A stretch of DNA of 64,000 nt. It comes from Stutzerimonas stutzeri (GTDB lineage: Bacteria > Pseudomonadota > Gammaproteobacteria > Pseudomonadales > Pseudomonadaceae). The translations under genes and the position numbers were made by a program. The notes under the pieces were generated by a model. That model was not told the origin of the DNA. It saw only the letters and a program-made list of their open reading frames with translations, and did no database searches. Below, one piece after another: positions 54,103-62,246 of this stretch. Where the stretch lies: NCBI RefSeq assembly GCF_024451105.1, contig NZ_JANGEY010000002.1, positions 124,001-188,000 of the forward strand, in the 5' to 3' direction. Every line of letters begins with the position of its first letter. Position 1 is the stretch's first letter.

Positions 54103-55992
54103 ATGGCCATTGCCGCAATCCCGGTCGACCAACGCGTCATCGACATCGACTCGCGCCGCTTCGCCTCGCTGGAGAAGGCGCTGATCGAGCTGATCACCAA
54201 CAGCGACGACAGCTATGCGCGCCTGGAGGCCGCCGGCACCCCGGCCAGCGGGCAGATCCGCATCCACTACGAGCGCCACCAGGCCGGCGCCGTGCTCAAG
54301 GTCACCGACCAGGCCGAGGGCATGAGCTTCGCGCAGGCCTGCTACATCCTCGCCTACGGCGGCGCCCACAGCTCCCTCGCCCGCGGCGAGGGGGTGGGCC
54401 GCGGCTACTTCGGGCGCGGTCTCAAGCAGGCCATCTACGGCCTGGGCTACGGCTGGCTGGAAACCATCCGCGACGGTCGCCTGTCGCGGCTCGAGCTGTT
54501 CCGCGATGCGCACGGCGGCTATCTCTACGAGGACGGCGGCGGCGACCGCCCGGTACGCGATGCCGACCGCAGCCGTCTGGGCATCGTCGGCAACGGCACC
54601 CGGGTCACCGTGGTGGTCGAGAATCCGCAGGTCAACATTTCCCACTATCGCTCGGTGCTGCAGTCGCTGGCCGACAGCGTCTACCTGCGCGACCTGCTCG
54701 AGCGCCGCACGGTGGAGCTGGTGCACGTGCAGCGGGGCCGCGAGATCGAGCACAGCGGCCCGATCCGCTACGTGGAGCCACCGGCCACGCTGCTGATCGG
54801 CCCCGAGCAGCCGGGCCGGTTCGTCCACGAGCAGAGCGTCTACCCCTTCACCCTCACCCTCAAGCGCGCCGACGACGACAGCGAGCTGACCCCGCGCGGC
54901 GACCAGCGCACCAACGGTCTGGTGGTCATCTCCGGCATGGCGGTGCTGGACTGCCAGCTGTTCGACTACGAGAACCAGGTGGGCACCGAGTACCTGTTCG
55001 GCAGCGTGCGCTGCCCGGCGCTGATCGAGAAACTCGGCCAGGGCGTGGCCATCGTCGGCGACGAGCGCGAGGGACTGAACCGCAAGGAGCCGCTGGTGGC
55101 CGCCTTCGCCCAGGCGATCAGCCGGATGATCGCCGACTGCGTGCAGGCCGAGCGCGAAAAGCTCAAGCATCTGGAGCATGCCACCACCTCCAGCCGCACC
55201 GGGCAGATGATCGAGCACCTGCTCGAGCGCATGAGCCGGGCGGCGCTGCAGGATCTGGGCATCGCGCCGGCGGCCGGCAGCGAGCCGACGGACGAGCAGC
55301 CGGCGGCGCTGCGCTTCAGCACGCCCTTCTACTACCGCCGCGCGCAGCATCCCTTCCACGTCACCCTGCTGGTCGATCCGCGCCGCTTCGCCGCCGACGA
55401 GCTCCTGCACATCGAGTACCAGGTGCCCGACGAGCTGCAGCTCGACGCCCGGCCGAGCCAGCTCGCCCTGCACGAGCTGGCCGACGGCGTACGCTGGGAA
55501 TGGCTGGTCACCGGCCGGAGCGAGGGCTGCCGTGGCGAGATCGGCGTGCGCGCCGGCGGCTACTGGGCCTGGTGCGAAGTGGTGGTGGCCGAGCCGGCGC
55601 AGGCACCCGCCCATCGCCAGCCGCGCCTGTCCTCGCCGGTGACCAGGCCACGAGCGGTGCGGGACCACGGCGAGGCCATGTTCGCCGGCTACGAGTTCCG
55701 CAACCTGAACAACGAACTGGAGCGCGCGGTGTACAGCGCAGAAGAGCGCAAGATCGTCATCAACACCGCGGCGCCGACCGTGCAGCTCTACGTGGACGGG
55801 CGCGGGCGCTTTCGCGACTCCGCGCGCCTGCTGCTCGCCGAGCTGTTCATGGAGGTGATCGCCGACGAGCTGGCCAGGCGCACCGTCGAGAAGTCCGGCC
55901 GGACGGACGACCTGCAGGCCTGGCACACTGCCCGGCAGGACATCATCCGTCGCTACGGCAGCGAGATCCACCGCTCGTTCCTCGGCGGCTGA
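54103..55992 (+). CDS. Stand-alone GHKL (Hsp90/MORC-like) ATPase of unknown function
   Basis: 629 residues, with AGGAG 7 bases before the ATG. The GHKL ATP pocket is visible: ELITNSDDSY (29-38, N box), VTDQAEGM (67-74, G1 box with Asp69 and Gly73) and GVGRGYFGRGLKQ (97-109, G2 box/lid). No histidine-kinase dimerisation helix, receiver domain or MutL-type endonuclease motif is seen. The rest (about 200-629) includes a helical stretch (320-390) and beta-rich parts without a known motif. The architecture recalls MORC/Hsp90-like proteins seen in conflict systems and in DNA handling. It stands alone, so no role can be given. Confidence 0.7.
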   Translation: MAIAAIPVDQRVIDIDSRRFASLEKALIELITNSDDSYARLEAAGTPASGQIRIHYERHQAGAVLKVTDQAEGMSFAQACYILAYGGAHSSLARGEGVGRGYFGRGLKQAIYGLGYGWLETIRDGRLSRLELFRDAHGGYLYEDGGGDRPVRDADRSRLGIVGNGTRVTVVVENPQVNISHYRSVLQSLADSVYLRDLLERRTVELVHVQRGREIEHSGPIRYVEPPATLLIGPEQPGRFVHEQSVYPFTLTLKRADDDSELTPRGDQRTNGLVVISGMAVLDCQLFDYENQVGTEYLFGSVRCPALIEKLGQGVAIVGDEREGLNRKEPLVAAFAQAISRMIADCVQAEREKLKHLEHATTSSRTGQMIEHLLERMSRAALQDLGIAPAAGSEPTDEQPAALRFSTPFYYRRAQHPFHVTLLVDPRRFAADELLHIEYQVPDELQLDARPSQLALHELADGVRWEWLVTGRSEGCRGEIGVRAGGYWAWCEVVVAEPAQAPAHRQPRLSSPVTRPRAVRDHGEAMFAGYEFRNLNNELERAVYSAEERKIVINTAAPTVQLYVDGRGRFRDSARLLLAELFMEVIADELARRTVEKSGRTDDLQAWHTARQDIIRRYGSEIHRSFLGG

Positions 55993-56154
55993 CGACTGTC
56001 ACGGAAAATTCATCGAACTGTCGGCAATTGCACGACATGGATCAACAAAGTCGCGTGCCGCCCTGCCTACCCTGCAGGCACGGGTCGCCACCTCGCAGCC
56101 ACCCGGCCTCCGGGGCCGCGCGATCCGCCGTTCCAATCGACAAGGAAGGCCGCC

Positions 56155-56487
56155 ATGCAGATTCGCCAGCTCGCTCCCCTCTCCCTCCTGCTCGCCGCCC
56201 TGGCGGTCCAGGCCCATGCCGACCAGCCCATCGAGGGCACCTACCGGATGGCCACCCAGGCCATGGGCGTGACGGTCAGCAGCACCACGGTCGAACTGAC
56301 CCCGCAGTACATCCGCGAGGGCGACAACCGGCTGGCTATCGCCGAGTGGCTGCACGAGGGCGGCTACCTCACCGCGCGCGACAGCCGCGGCAACACCCTG
56401 CTGCACGCCCGCATCGAGGACGGCGGCGACACCCTGATCCAGCAGATCGAGGGCATCGGCACGGCCACCTTCACCCGCATCGACTGA
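56155..56487 (+). CDS. Small exported protein of unknown function
   Basis: 110 residues, preceded by AAGGAAGG. It has a signal peptide (about 1-22, cleaved after AHA). The mature part is a small beta-rich domain (GTYRMATQAMGVTVSSTTVE, LIQQIEGIGTATFTRI). I do not recognise the family. A strong bidirectional terminator follows. Confidence 0.65.
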   Translation: MQIRQLAPLSLLLAALAVQAHADQPIEGTYRMATQAMGVTVSSTTVELTPQYIREGDNRLAIAEWLHEGGYLTARDSRGNTLLHARIEDGGDTLIQQIEGIGTATFTRID

Positions 56488-56508
56488 CGCCGGCTGCGCA
56501 CGGACGAA

Positions 56509-56540
56509 AAAGGGGGATTGCCTCGCGGCAATCCCCCTTT
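56509..56540. terminator. Bidirectional intrinsic terminator
   Basis: AAAGGGGGATTGCC (56509-56522) pairs perfectly with GGCAATCCCCCTTT (56527-56540) around a 4-base loop, with A- and T-rich ends on both sides. It lies between convergent genes (small exported protein and the flavoprotein) and can serve both. Confidence 0.9.
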
Positions 56541-56557
56541 CTGCATTGCGCAACGAC

Positions 56558-57727
56558 TCAGACCATGGTCGGGTCCGGCTCCAGGCCCATCAGCTCGCGG
56601 CCGAGGATCTGCGCGCAGACGTCGTAGTCGGTGTAGGCGTGCGCGCCGGTCATGTGCGAGTCGCGGAACAGGCGCTGGATCTCGCTGTTCTCGAACCAGC
56701 TGGTGGCGCCGGCGGCCTCGAACAGGCGATCGACGGCAGCGATGCACATCTTCACCGCGTAGGCCTGGTTGGTGCGCCAGTAGGCCAGCTTCTCGCGGGT
56801 CGGGTATTCCTTGCGCTCGCCGTACTCGGCGTGCTCTTCCCAGGTCTTCTCGAGGAAGGCGCGCGCGGCGGCGACCTGGTGGGTCGACTCGGCCAGGCGC
56901 ATCAGCGCCGGGGTGGCCGCGCCGACGGCGGCGCCGGTGTAAGCGCGCACGCGGTTCTTCTGCTTCTCCTTGAAGGCGACCAGCATGCGCTCGGCGATGC
57001 CCAGGCTGATGGCCGCGAAGCCGCAGGCGAAGTACGGACGGTACGGGGTGTAGAAGATCTTGCTGTCCGGGTACAGACCGAAGCCGGCGGACTTGCCTTC
57101 CATCATGTCCTTGGCCGCCTGGATGCGGTGGTTGGGGATGAAGGCGTTCTTGATCACCAGGGTCTTCGAGCCGCTGCTGCGCATGCCGATCGAGAACCAG
57201 TCGTCGCGGATCTCGTAGTCGCTGCGCGGCAGCACGCCGAAGCTGTAGACCAGCTCGCCTTCGGCGTTCTTGCGGCGCATGCCGACGATGGCCCACTCGG
57301 CGTGGTCGCAGCCGCTGCTCCAGCCCATCTCGCCGCTGAGCAGCACGCCGCCCTCGGTTTCCTCGATGGTGCTGAACGGCGCGATGCTGCTGCTGGCGGT
57401 GGCGTCCGGGTTATCGCCCCAGATCTCGTCCTGCAGCTGCTTGGGGAACATGGCCAGCTGATGGCTGTGGGTGCACAGCAGGCTGAAGGCCCAGGCGGTA
57501 CCGCCGCAGGCGCCGGCCAGCGCGGCCACGCAGTCGGTGAACTCCGGCAGGGAGATTTCCAGACCGCCATAGGCCTTGGGCTGGAAGGCACGGTGCATGC
57601 CGATGCTCTTCAGCAGAGCGATGTTCTCGTCCGGCACCTTGCGCTCGAGCTCGGCCTTGGCGGCGTTGGCGGCGATGGCCGGCAGGATGGTTTGCAGTTT
57701 CTCGAGAAGGGGGTTCGCTCTTTTCAT
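56558..57727 (-). CDS. Acyl-CoA dehydrogenase-fold flavin monooxygenase
   Basis: 389 residues with the acyl-CoA dehydrogenase fold used by two-component flavin hydroxylases (HsaA/HpaH-like). Features are the N-terminal KSIGMHRAFQPKAYGGLEIS, a central beta region with SGEMGWSSGCDHAEWAIVG, and a C-terminal helical domain including FENSEIQRLFRDSHMTGAHA (His-rich end of the family). The substrate is unknown, and no flavin reductase gene is adjacent. It could also be an ordinary acyl-CoA dehydrogenase relative, but the pattern around the active site fits the monooxygenase branch better. Confidence 0.75.
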   Translation of the reverse strand: MKRANPLLEKLQTILPAIAANAAKAELERKVPDENIALLKSIGMHRAFQPKAYGGLEISLPEFTDCVAALAGACGGTAWAFSLLCTHSHQLAMFPKQLQDEIWGDNPDATASSSIAPFSTIEETEGGVLLSGEMGWSSGCDHAEWAIVGMRRKNAEGELVYSFGVLPRSDYEIRDDWFSIGMRSSGSKTLVIKNAFIPNHRIQAAKDMMEGKSAGFGLYPDSKIFYTPYRPYFACGFAAISLGIAERMLVAFKEKQKNRVRAYTGAAVGAATPALMRLAESTHQVAAARAFLEKTWEEHAEYGERKEYPTREKLAYWRTNQAYAVKMCIAAVDRLFEAAGATSWFENSEIQRLFRDSHMTGAHAYTDYDVCAQILGRELMGLEPDPTMV

Positions 57728-58206
57728 GGCTGTCTTCTATACCGGTCGATACTTATTGTGTTCGCCGCCGCACGCCGGGGCGGCGAATACCCAACTGCAA
57801 CTGTGTCTTCAGTCTGGTCGATTCCGCGGCAATCCGCCGCGGCAGCACCAGCAGCTCGGGGCGCATTATGGGATGCCGCCGGCTGTGACAGAATGCACCT
57901 TTCATAGACAAGATTGTATTTTTCATGGAAAGCGGCCTCGCCCGACCGGTTGCCGAAGCGCATCCGCCGCCACCCGCCACGGTCGAAAAAGGTGCGCAAT
58001 ACCTTGATTTCACAGGATCGGAGTCGGATCCGAGGATCCTGGCAGCGCACCATCGGACACCTCGCCAGATCGACTTGCACAAATCGCGGAGCATGCCCGC
58101 CCCCCCCTCCCGGGCTCGGGGAAGACGGCGACCGCCCATCGCCGGGGAACGGCGCCGCCGCGCGCGGTCTAACATCCGTACAGAACGTTTTCTGCGGAGG
58201 CGTCCC
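57728..58206. other. Intergenic region between flavoprotein and msrB
   Basis: 479 bases between divergent genes. A frame in phase with msrB is open from 57925 but encodes low-complexity Arg/Pro-rich sequence without similarity. An AT-rich patch near 57895-57925 may contain promoter elements for the minus-strand gene, and a C8 run lies at 58100-58107. No RNA gene or repeat was recognised. Confidence 0.5.
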
Positions 58207-58722
58207 ATGCATCGCCGCCACCTGCTGCAGGTCTTCGCCATGCTGCCGGCCTGGGCCGTGCTGGAGCGCGCCGGCAGCCCGGTCGCGGCGGCCGACGCCG
58301 GGATCGCCCGGCTGGACAAGTCGCCGGAGGAGTGGCGCGCACTGCTGTCGCCGGCCGCCTGGCGCGTGCTGTTCGAGGAGGACACCGAGCCGGCCGGCAG
58401 CAGCCCGCTCAACGACGAGCAGCGCGACGGTACCTACGTCTGCGCCGCCTGCTTCCTGCCGCTGTTCGACAGCCGTCACAAGTACGATAGCGGCACCGGC
58501 TGGCCGAGCTTCACCCAGCCGCTCGAACCCGCCCACCTCGGCCGCCGACGCGACTTCCGGCTGATCTGGCCACGCATCGAATACCACTGCGCGCGCTGCG
58601 GCGGCCACCAGGGCCACCTGTTCGACGACGGCCCGCCGCCGCGCGGCGAGCGCTGGTGCAACAACGGTCTGGCGCTGCGCTTCGTGCCGCGCGACCAGCC
58701 GCTGCCGGAACTGCGGAGCTGA
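58207..58722 (+). CDS. msrB: Exported methionine-R-sulfoxide reductase (MsrB)
   Basis: 171 residues from ATG 58207. The N-terminus (MHRRHLLQVFAMLPAWAVLE) looks like a secretion signal with two arginines, so the protein is probably periplasmic. The MsrB domain has Zn-binding CAAC and CARC pairs, KYDSGTGWPSFTQPL and active-site Cys in RWCNNGLALRF. It repairs methionine-R-sulfoxide in proteins. The msrA gene follows two bases later, giving a complete exported Msr pair. Confidence 0.9.
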   Translation: MHRRHLLQVFAMLPAWAVLERAGSPVAAADAGIARLDKSPEEWRALLSPAAWRVLFEEDTEPAGSSPLNDEQRDGTYVCAACFLPLFDSRHKYDSGTGWPSFTQPLEPAHLGRRRDFRLIWPRIEYHCARCGGHQGHLFDDGPPPRGERWCNNGLALRFVPRDQPLPELRS

Positions 58723-58724
58723 CC

Positions 58725-59336
58725 ATGGCCAGACAAGCTACCAGGCGCCTGCCGACCCTGCTGCTCGGCGCCGTGCTGAGCACAACCCTGTCGCCGACGA
58801 GCGGCGCCGAGGAGGCCGCGGCGATCTTCGCCGGCGGCTGCTTCTGGTGCCTGGAGGCGGACTTCGACAAGGTCCCCGGGGTACTGTCCACCACCTCGGG
58901 CTACATCGGCGGGCACCTGGCCGATCCGAGCTACGAACAGGTCTCGGCCGGCGGCACCGGCCATGTGGAGGCGGTGCTGGTGCGCTACGATCCGGCGCGC
59001 ACCAGCTACGCCAGGCTGCTGGAGGCCTTCTGGCCGAACATCGACCCACTGACCGCCACCGGGCAGTTCTGCGACATCGGCGCACAGTACCGCAGCGCGA
59101 TCTTCTACGCCGATGCCGAGCAGCGTCGCCAGGCCGAGGCCTCGAAGGCCGCGCTGCAGGCCTCCGGGCGCTTCGACCGGCCGGTGCTCACCGAGGTCCT
59201 GCCCGCCACCAGCTTCTATCCGGCCGAGGAGTACCACCAGGACTACGCGCGCAAGAACCCGCTGCGCTACCGCTTCTACCGCAGCCGCTGCGGCCGCGAC
59301 GCGCGCCTGGCGGAGTTGTGGGGCGAGCGCAGGTGA
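58725..59336 (+). CDS. msrA: Exported methionine-S-sulfoxide reductase (MsrA)
   Basis: 203 residues. The signal peptide (about 1-27) ends in a region SPTSGA. GGCFWCLEADFD is the MsrA active site (GCFWC), with SGYIGGHLADPSYEQVSAGG and GHVEAV following; all are conserved. It repairs methionine-S-sulfoxide. The 3' end is six bases from the convergent CvfB-like gene. Confidence 0.93.
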   Translation: MARQATRRLPTLLLGAVLSTTLSPTSGAEEAAAIFAGGCFWCLEADFDKVPGVLSTTSGYIGGHLADPSYEQVSAGGTGHVEAVLVRYDPARTSYARLLEAFWPNIDPLTATGQFCDIGAQYRSAIFYADAEQRRQAEASKAALQASGRFDRPVLTEVLPATSFYPAEEYHQDYARKNPLRYRFYRSRCGRDARLAELWGERR

Positions 59337-59342
59337 GCCGGC

Positions 59343-60179
59343 TCAGCGCAGCTCGATGCCGTCGTCGAGAATGGCGATCAGGCCCTGCTTGTACAGGCCG
59401 CCGATGGCCTTTTTGAAGTTGCCCTTGCTCACCCCGAACAGCCGGGCGATCTCCTCCGGCGAGCTTTTGTCGCTCAGCGCCAGGCGGCCGCCGGCGGCGC
59501 GCAGACGCTCGAGGATCTGCTCGCCGAGCCGGTCGGCGGCCTGTCGACCGACCGGCTGCAGGCTCAGGCCGATCTTGCCGTCGGCGCGCACTTCCTTGAT
59601 GTAGCCGGTCTCGCGCAGGCCCGGACGGATGTTCTTGAACAGCTCGTTCTTGTGGATCAGCCCCCAGTGCCGGCCCTCGACGATGGCCTTGAAGCCCAGG
59701 TCGCTGCGCTCGACCACCAGCAGCTCGACCGCCTGTCCGGGCCGGTAGTCGGCCGGCACCCGATCCAGGTAGCGGTCCAGCCGCGCCGTGGCGGTGATGC
59801 GCCGGGTGCGCGGATCGAGGTAGACGTGCACCACCACCTGGTCGCCGACCTGCAGCGGACGCTTTTCCTCCGAATGCGGCAGGAACAGGTCCTTGGGCAG
59901 CCCCCAGTCGAGGAACAGTCCCACCCGGTCGACCGCCACCACCCGGAGGCAGGCGAAGCCGCCCACCTGCACCTTCGGCCGCTGGGTGGTGGCGATGATG
60001 CGGTCCTCGCTGTCGAGGTGGACGAACACCTCGAGGCGGTCGCCGATCTCGCACGGCCGATCCTTGGGCACGTAGCGCCTGGGCAGGAGGATCTCGCCGT
60101 CCTCGCCGCCGTCCAGATAGAGCCCGAAGTCGGTGTGCTTGACCACCTGCAGAGAGTTGAACCGCCCGATCTGTGCCAT
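59343..60179 (-). CDS. CvfB-like S1 RNA-binding protein
   Basis: 278 residues from the ATG at 60179; the frame extends ten residues further. Three tandem S1-like domains (for example TDFGLYLDGGEDGEILLPRR near the start and VDRVGLFLDWGLPKDLFLPH in the second) are followed by a C-terminal winged-helix part with SSPEEIARLFGVSKGNFKKA. This is the CvfB (YitL) layout. CvfB binds RNA and affects expression of virulence and stress genes in other bacteria; the target here is unknown. Confidence 0.88.
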   Translation of the reverse strand: MAQIGRFNSLQVVKHTDFGLYLDGGEDGEILLPRRYVPKDRPCEIGDRLEVFVHLDSEDRIIATTQRPKVQVGGFACLRVVAVDRVGLFLDWGLPKDLFLPHSEEKRPLQVGDQVVVHVYLDPRTRRITATARLDRYLDRVPADYRPGQAVELLVVERSDLGFKAIVEGRHWGLIHKNELFKNIRPGLRETGYIKEVRADGKIGLSLQPVGRQAADRLGEQILERLRAAGGRLALSDKSSPEEIARLFGVSKGNFKKAIGGLYKQGLIAILDDGIELR

Positions 60180-60596
60180 GTCGCTTACCTTGATTGCCAG
60201 GCCGGGCATTCTAGCCGAGATCGGCGCTCCGCTCGCAGCCCCGGGCCAGCCTGCGCGGCCTTCGCGTCGGCGTTTTTTCCGACGGCTGCCGGAGCCCCCC
60301 GACCGGCCTCGACGAAAGCATCCAAGCCATTGATTGAAAAGGGATTATCAGGAATCCGGCGACTCGTCCGGAACGCCTCCGGCAGCCCCTTCGACAAAAG
60401 ACTAGGGGCGAAGCTGCAGAAAGGATTTGCACCGACGGCAATTACCGCGTAGGGTGCTGACCACTGTGTTGCAGTGTCATCGTAATCGACTGATTCAGAG
60501 CTTGACCAACAAACCTCGGTTTTACTGGCTCCTTGCACTCAGTTCCGGCCCCGGGCAGTTCCGGTGCTGCAGTCTACACCGTCCAAGGAGACAACC
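60180..60596 (+). promoter_or_regulatory. Leader and promoter region of the cold-shock gene
   Basis: 417 bases without a gene. Its downstream part should hold the csp promoter and a 5' leader, which in this family often folds as a temperature-sensing structure. A -35-like TTGACC lies at 60502-60507, but no convincing -10 partner was found. AAGGAG (60585-60590) is the ribosome-binding site. Confidence 0.45.
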
Positions 60597-60806
60597 ATGT
60601 CCAATCGCCAAACCGGTACCGTCAAGTGGTTCAACGATGAGAAAGGCTTCGGCTTCATCACCCCGCAGAGCGGCCCGGACGTTTTCGTTCACTTCCGCGC
60701 CATCAAGGCCGACGGCTTCAAGACCCTGAAGGAAGGCCAAGCCGTTTCCTTCCTGGTCGTCCAGGGCCAGAAAGGCCTGCAGGCCGACGAAGTCCAGATC
60801 ATCTGA
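60597..60806 (+). CDS. Cold-shock protein (CspA family)
   Basis: 69 residues, a single cold-shock domain. The RNA-binding motifs KGFGFI (RNP1) and VFVHF (RNP2) are intact, and the start [10 protein letters not shown] is typical. AAGGAG lies six bases before the ATG. It is expected to act as an RNA chaperone. A strong terminator follows 20 bases after the stop. Confidence 0.96.
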   Translation: MSNRQTGTVKWFNDEKGFGFITPQSGPDVFVHFRAIKADGFKTLKEGQAVSFLVVQGQKGLQADEVQII

Positions 60807-60825
60807 TCCGGCTTCCCGCCTCGCC

Positions 60826-60852
60826 AAAAGCCCCGCCCCGTGCGGGGCTTTT
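60826..60852 (+). terminator. Intrinsic terminator of the cold-shock gene
   Basis: AAAAGCCCCGC (60826-60836) pairs perfectly with GCGGGGCTTTT (60842-60852) over a 5-base loop, ending in four T. Confidence 0.92.
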
Positions 60853-60903
60853 GCATTCCGGGGCGATACTGTGCCCCTTCCCGATCCTGCCGAGAGACCC
60901 GCC

Positions 60904-61911
60904 ATGTCGCTGAAGCTCACCATCGTCGACCAGACGCCCGTCCACGGCGACCGCCCGGCCCGCGAGGCGCCCAACAGTTCGGTCGAGCTGGCCCGCGCCT
61001 GCGACGCGCTGGGCTACCACCGCTACTGGCTGGCCGAGCACCACAACAGCATCCAGTTCGCCAACCCCTGCCCGGAGATCATGGTCGCCCGGATCGCCAG
61101 CGCCACGCAGAACATGCGCATCGGCAGCGGCGGCGTGATGCTCACCCACTACAGCCCGTACAAGGTGGCCGAGGTGTTCCGCATGCTGGCCAGCCTGTTC
61201 CCGGAGCGCATCGACCTGGGCATCGGCCGCGCTCCCGGCGGCACGCCGCTGGCCTCCGCCGCCCTGGCCGCCCCCTACGAGCAGCTGGAAGAAGACAGCT
61301 TCCCTCAGCAGGCCGCCGAGCTGTGCGCCTTCCTGCGCAACCAGTACCCCGAGCGCCATCCCTACAGCCGCCTGCGCTGCCTGCCGGACAACGAACCGGC
61401 GCCGCAGCTGTGGATGCTCGGCTCCGGCGGCGGCAGCTCGTCGCTGGCCGGCTACCTGGGCATGGGCCTCTCGGTGGCCAAGTTCATCGCCCCCGAGGCC
61501 TGTTCGCCGGCGATCTTCGCCAACTACGCGCACCACTTCCGCGAAGCCGGCCACGAGCACAAGCCCTCGCGCATGCTGGCGCTGGCGGTGATCTGCGCGG
61601 AAACCGAGGAAGAGGCCAAGCGCATCGCCAGCACCGCCGCCTGGCGCAAGATGATGACCGGCCGCGGCGCTCGCGAGCCGCTGCTCAGTCCCGAGGAGAT
61701 CGACCGGCGCCGCCGCCAGCTCAGCCCCAGCGACCTGGCCGAGCTGGACGCCACCCGCGCCGCCATGGTGGTCGGCACCCCGCAGCAGTGCTGGGAGCAG
61801 TTCGAGGCCCACGCCCGCGACTACCAGCTCGACGAACTCGGCCTGGTCACCGTGACCCACAGCTTCGCCGACCGCCTGAACAGCTACCGGCTGCTGGCCG
61901 CGGCGCGCTGA
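60904..61911 (+). CDS. Luciferase-like (LLM) flavin-dependent oxidoreductase
   Basis: 335 residues from ATG 60904, which gives the normal family start SLKLTIVDQTPVH; eleven in-frame residues upstream are not conserved. Motifs of the LLM family: GYHRYWLAEHHNSIQFANP, IRIG-type stretch RIGSGGVMLTHYSPYKVAE, and LFPERIDLGIGRAPGG. It would use FMN or F420-like flavin; the substrate is unknown. A strong hairpin lies after the stop. Confidence 0.9.
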   Translation: MSLKLTIVDQTPVHGDRPAREAPNSSVELARACDALGYHRYWLAEHHNSIQFANPCPEIMVARIASATQNMRIGSGGVMLTHYSPYKVAEVFRMLASLFPERIDLGIGRAPGGTPLASAALAAPYEQLEEDSFPQQAAELCAFLRNQYPERHPYSRLRCLPDNEPAPQLWMLGSGGGSSSLAGYLGMGLSVAKFIAPEACSPAIFANYAHHFREAGHEHKPSRMLALAVICAETEEEAKRIASTAAWRKMMTGRGAREPLLSPEEIDRRRRQLSPSDLAELDATRAAMVVGTPQQCWEQFEAHARDYQLDELGLVTVTHSFADRLNSYRLLAAAR

Positions 61912-61917
61912 GCGCGA

Positions 61918-61952
61918 CCGGCGAACGGCGCGACTTCCCGCCCGTTCGCCGG
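61918..61952 (+). terminator. Hairpin after the LLM oxidoreductase
   Basis: CCGGCGAACGG (61918-61928) pairs perfectly with CCGTTCGCCGG (61942-61952) around a 13-base loop. No T-run follows, so termination strength is uncertain. Confidence 0.5.
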
Positions 61953-62015
61953 CAGATATCCGGACGATTCTTGAAGAATCCCCGCAACCTGCTCAAAAAA
62001 TGAGCGCAACCCGTG

Positions 62016-62021
62016 TATAAT
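62016..62021 (+). promoter_or_regulatory. Sigma-70 -10 box
   Basis: A perfect TATAAT lies 36 bases before the small gene at 62057. The 17-base-spaced -35 position (TCAAAA) is weak. It is a rare consensus -10 in this GC-rich window. Confidence 0.6.
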
Positions 62022-62056
62022 GGGCGGCCTTTTTCGCTTCAGGCAGGAGAATCCTC

Positions 62057-62242
62057 ATGCAGAGCAAACCCGGTTCGTCCAAGCAGAAGGCAGTACCCGT
62101 CCCCTCCGCAGAGGCCCGCCGCGAGCTCGAAGAGCAGATGGCCGCCTTCCTCAAGGCCGGCGGCGAGGTCCAGCAGATCCCCCGCGGCGTCAGCGGCCAG
62201 ACCTACGGCAGCTCCCGCCAGATCACCATCGGCAAGAAGTGA
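62057..62242 (+). CDS. Small basic/acidic protein with SutA-like motif
   Basis: 61 residues, with CAGGAGA 6 bases before the ATG. A charged helix, EARRELEEQMAAFLKAGGEV, is followed by QQIPRGVSGQTYGSSRQ and a basic tail. The FLxxGGxVQxI block resembles the C-terminal part of Pseudomonas SutA, a small RNA-polymerase-binding regulator, but the acidic N-terminal tail of SutA is missing. The function is therefore open. Confidence 0.65.
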   Translation: MQSKPGSSKQKAVPVPSAEARRELEEQMAAFLKAGGEVQQIPRGVSGQTYGSSRQITIGKK

Positions 62243-62246
62243 CCCC

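Noticed and set aside
57925..58206. An N-terminal extension of msrB
   Set aside because: The extension is low-complexity Arg/Pro sequence; starting at 58207 gives a plausible secretion signal and the normal family length.
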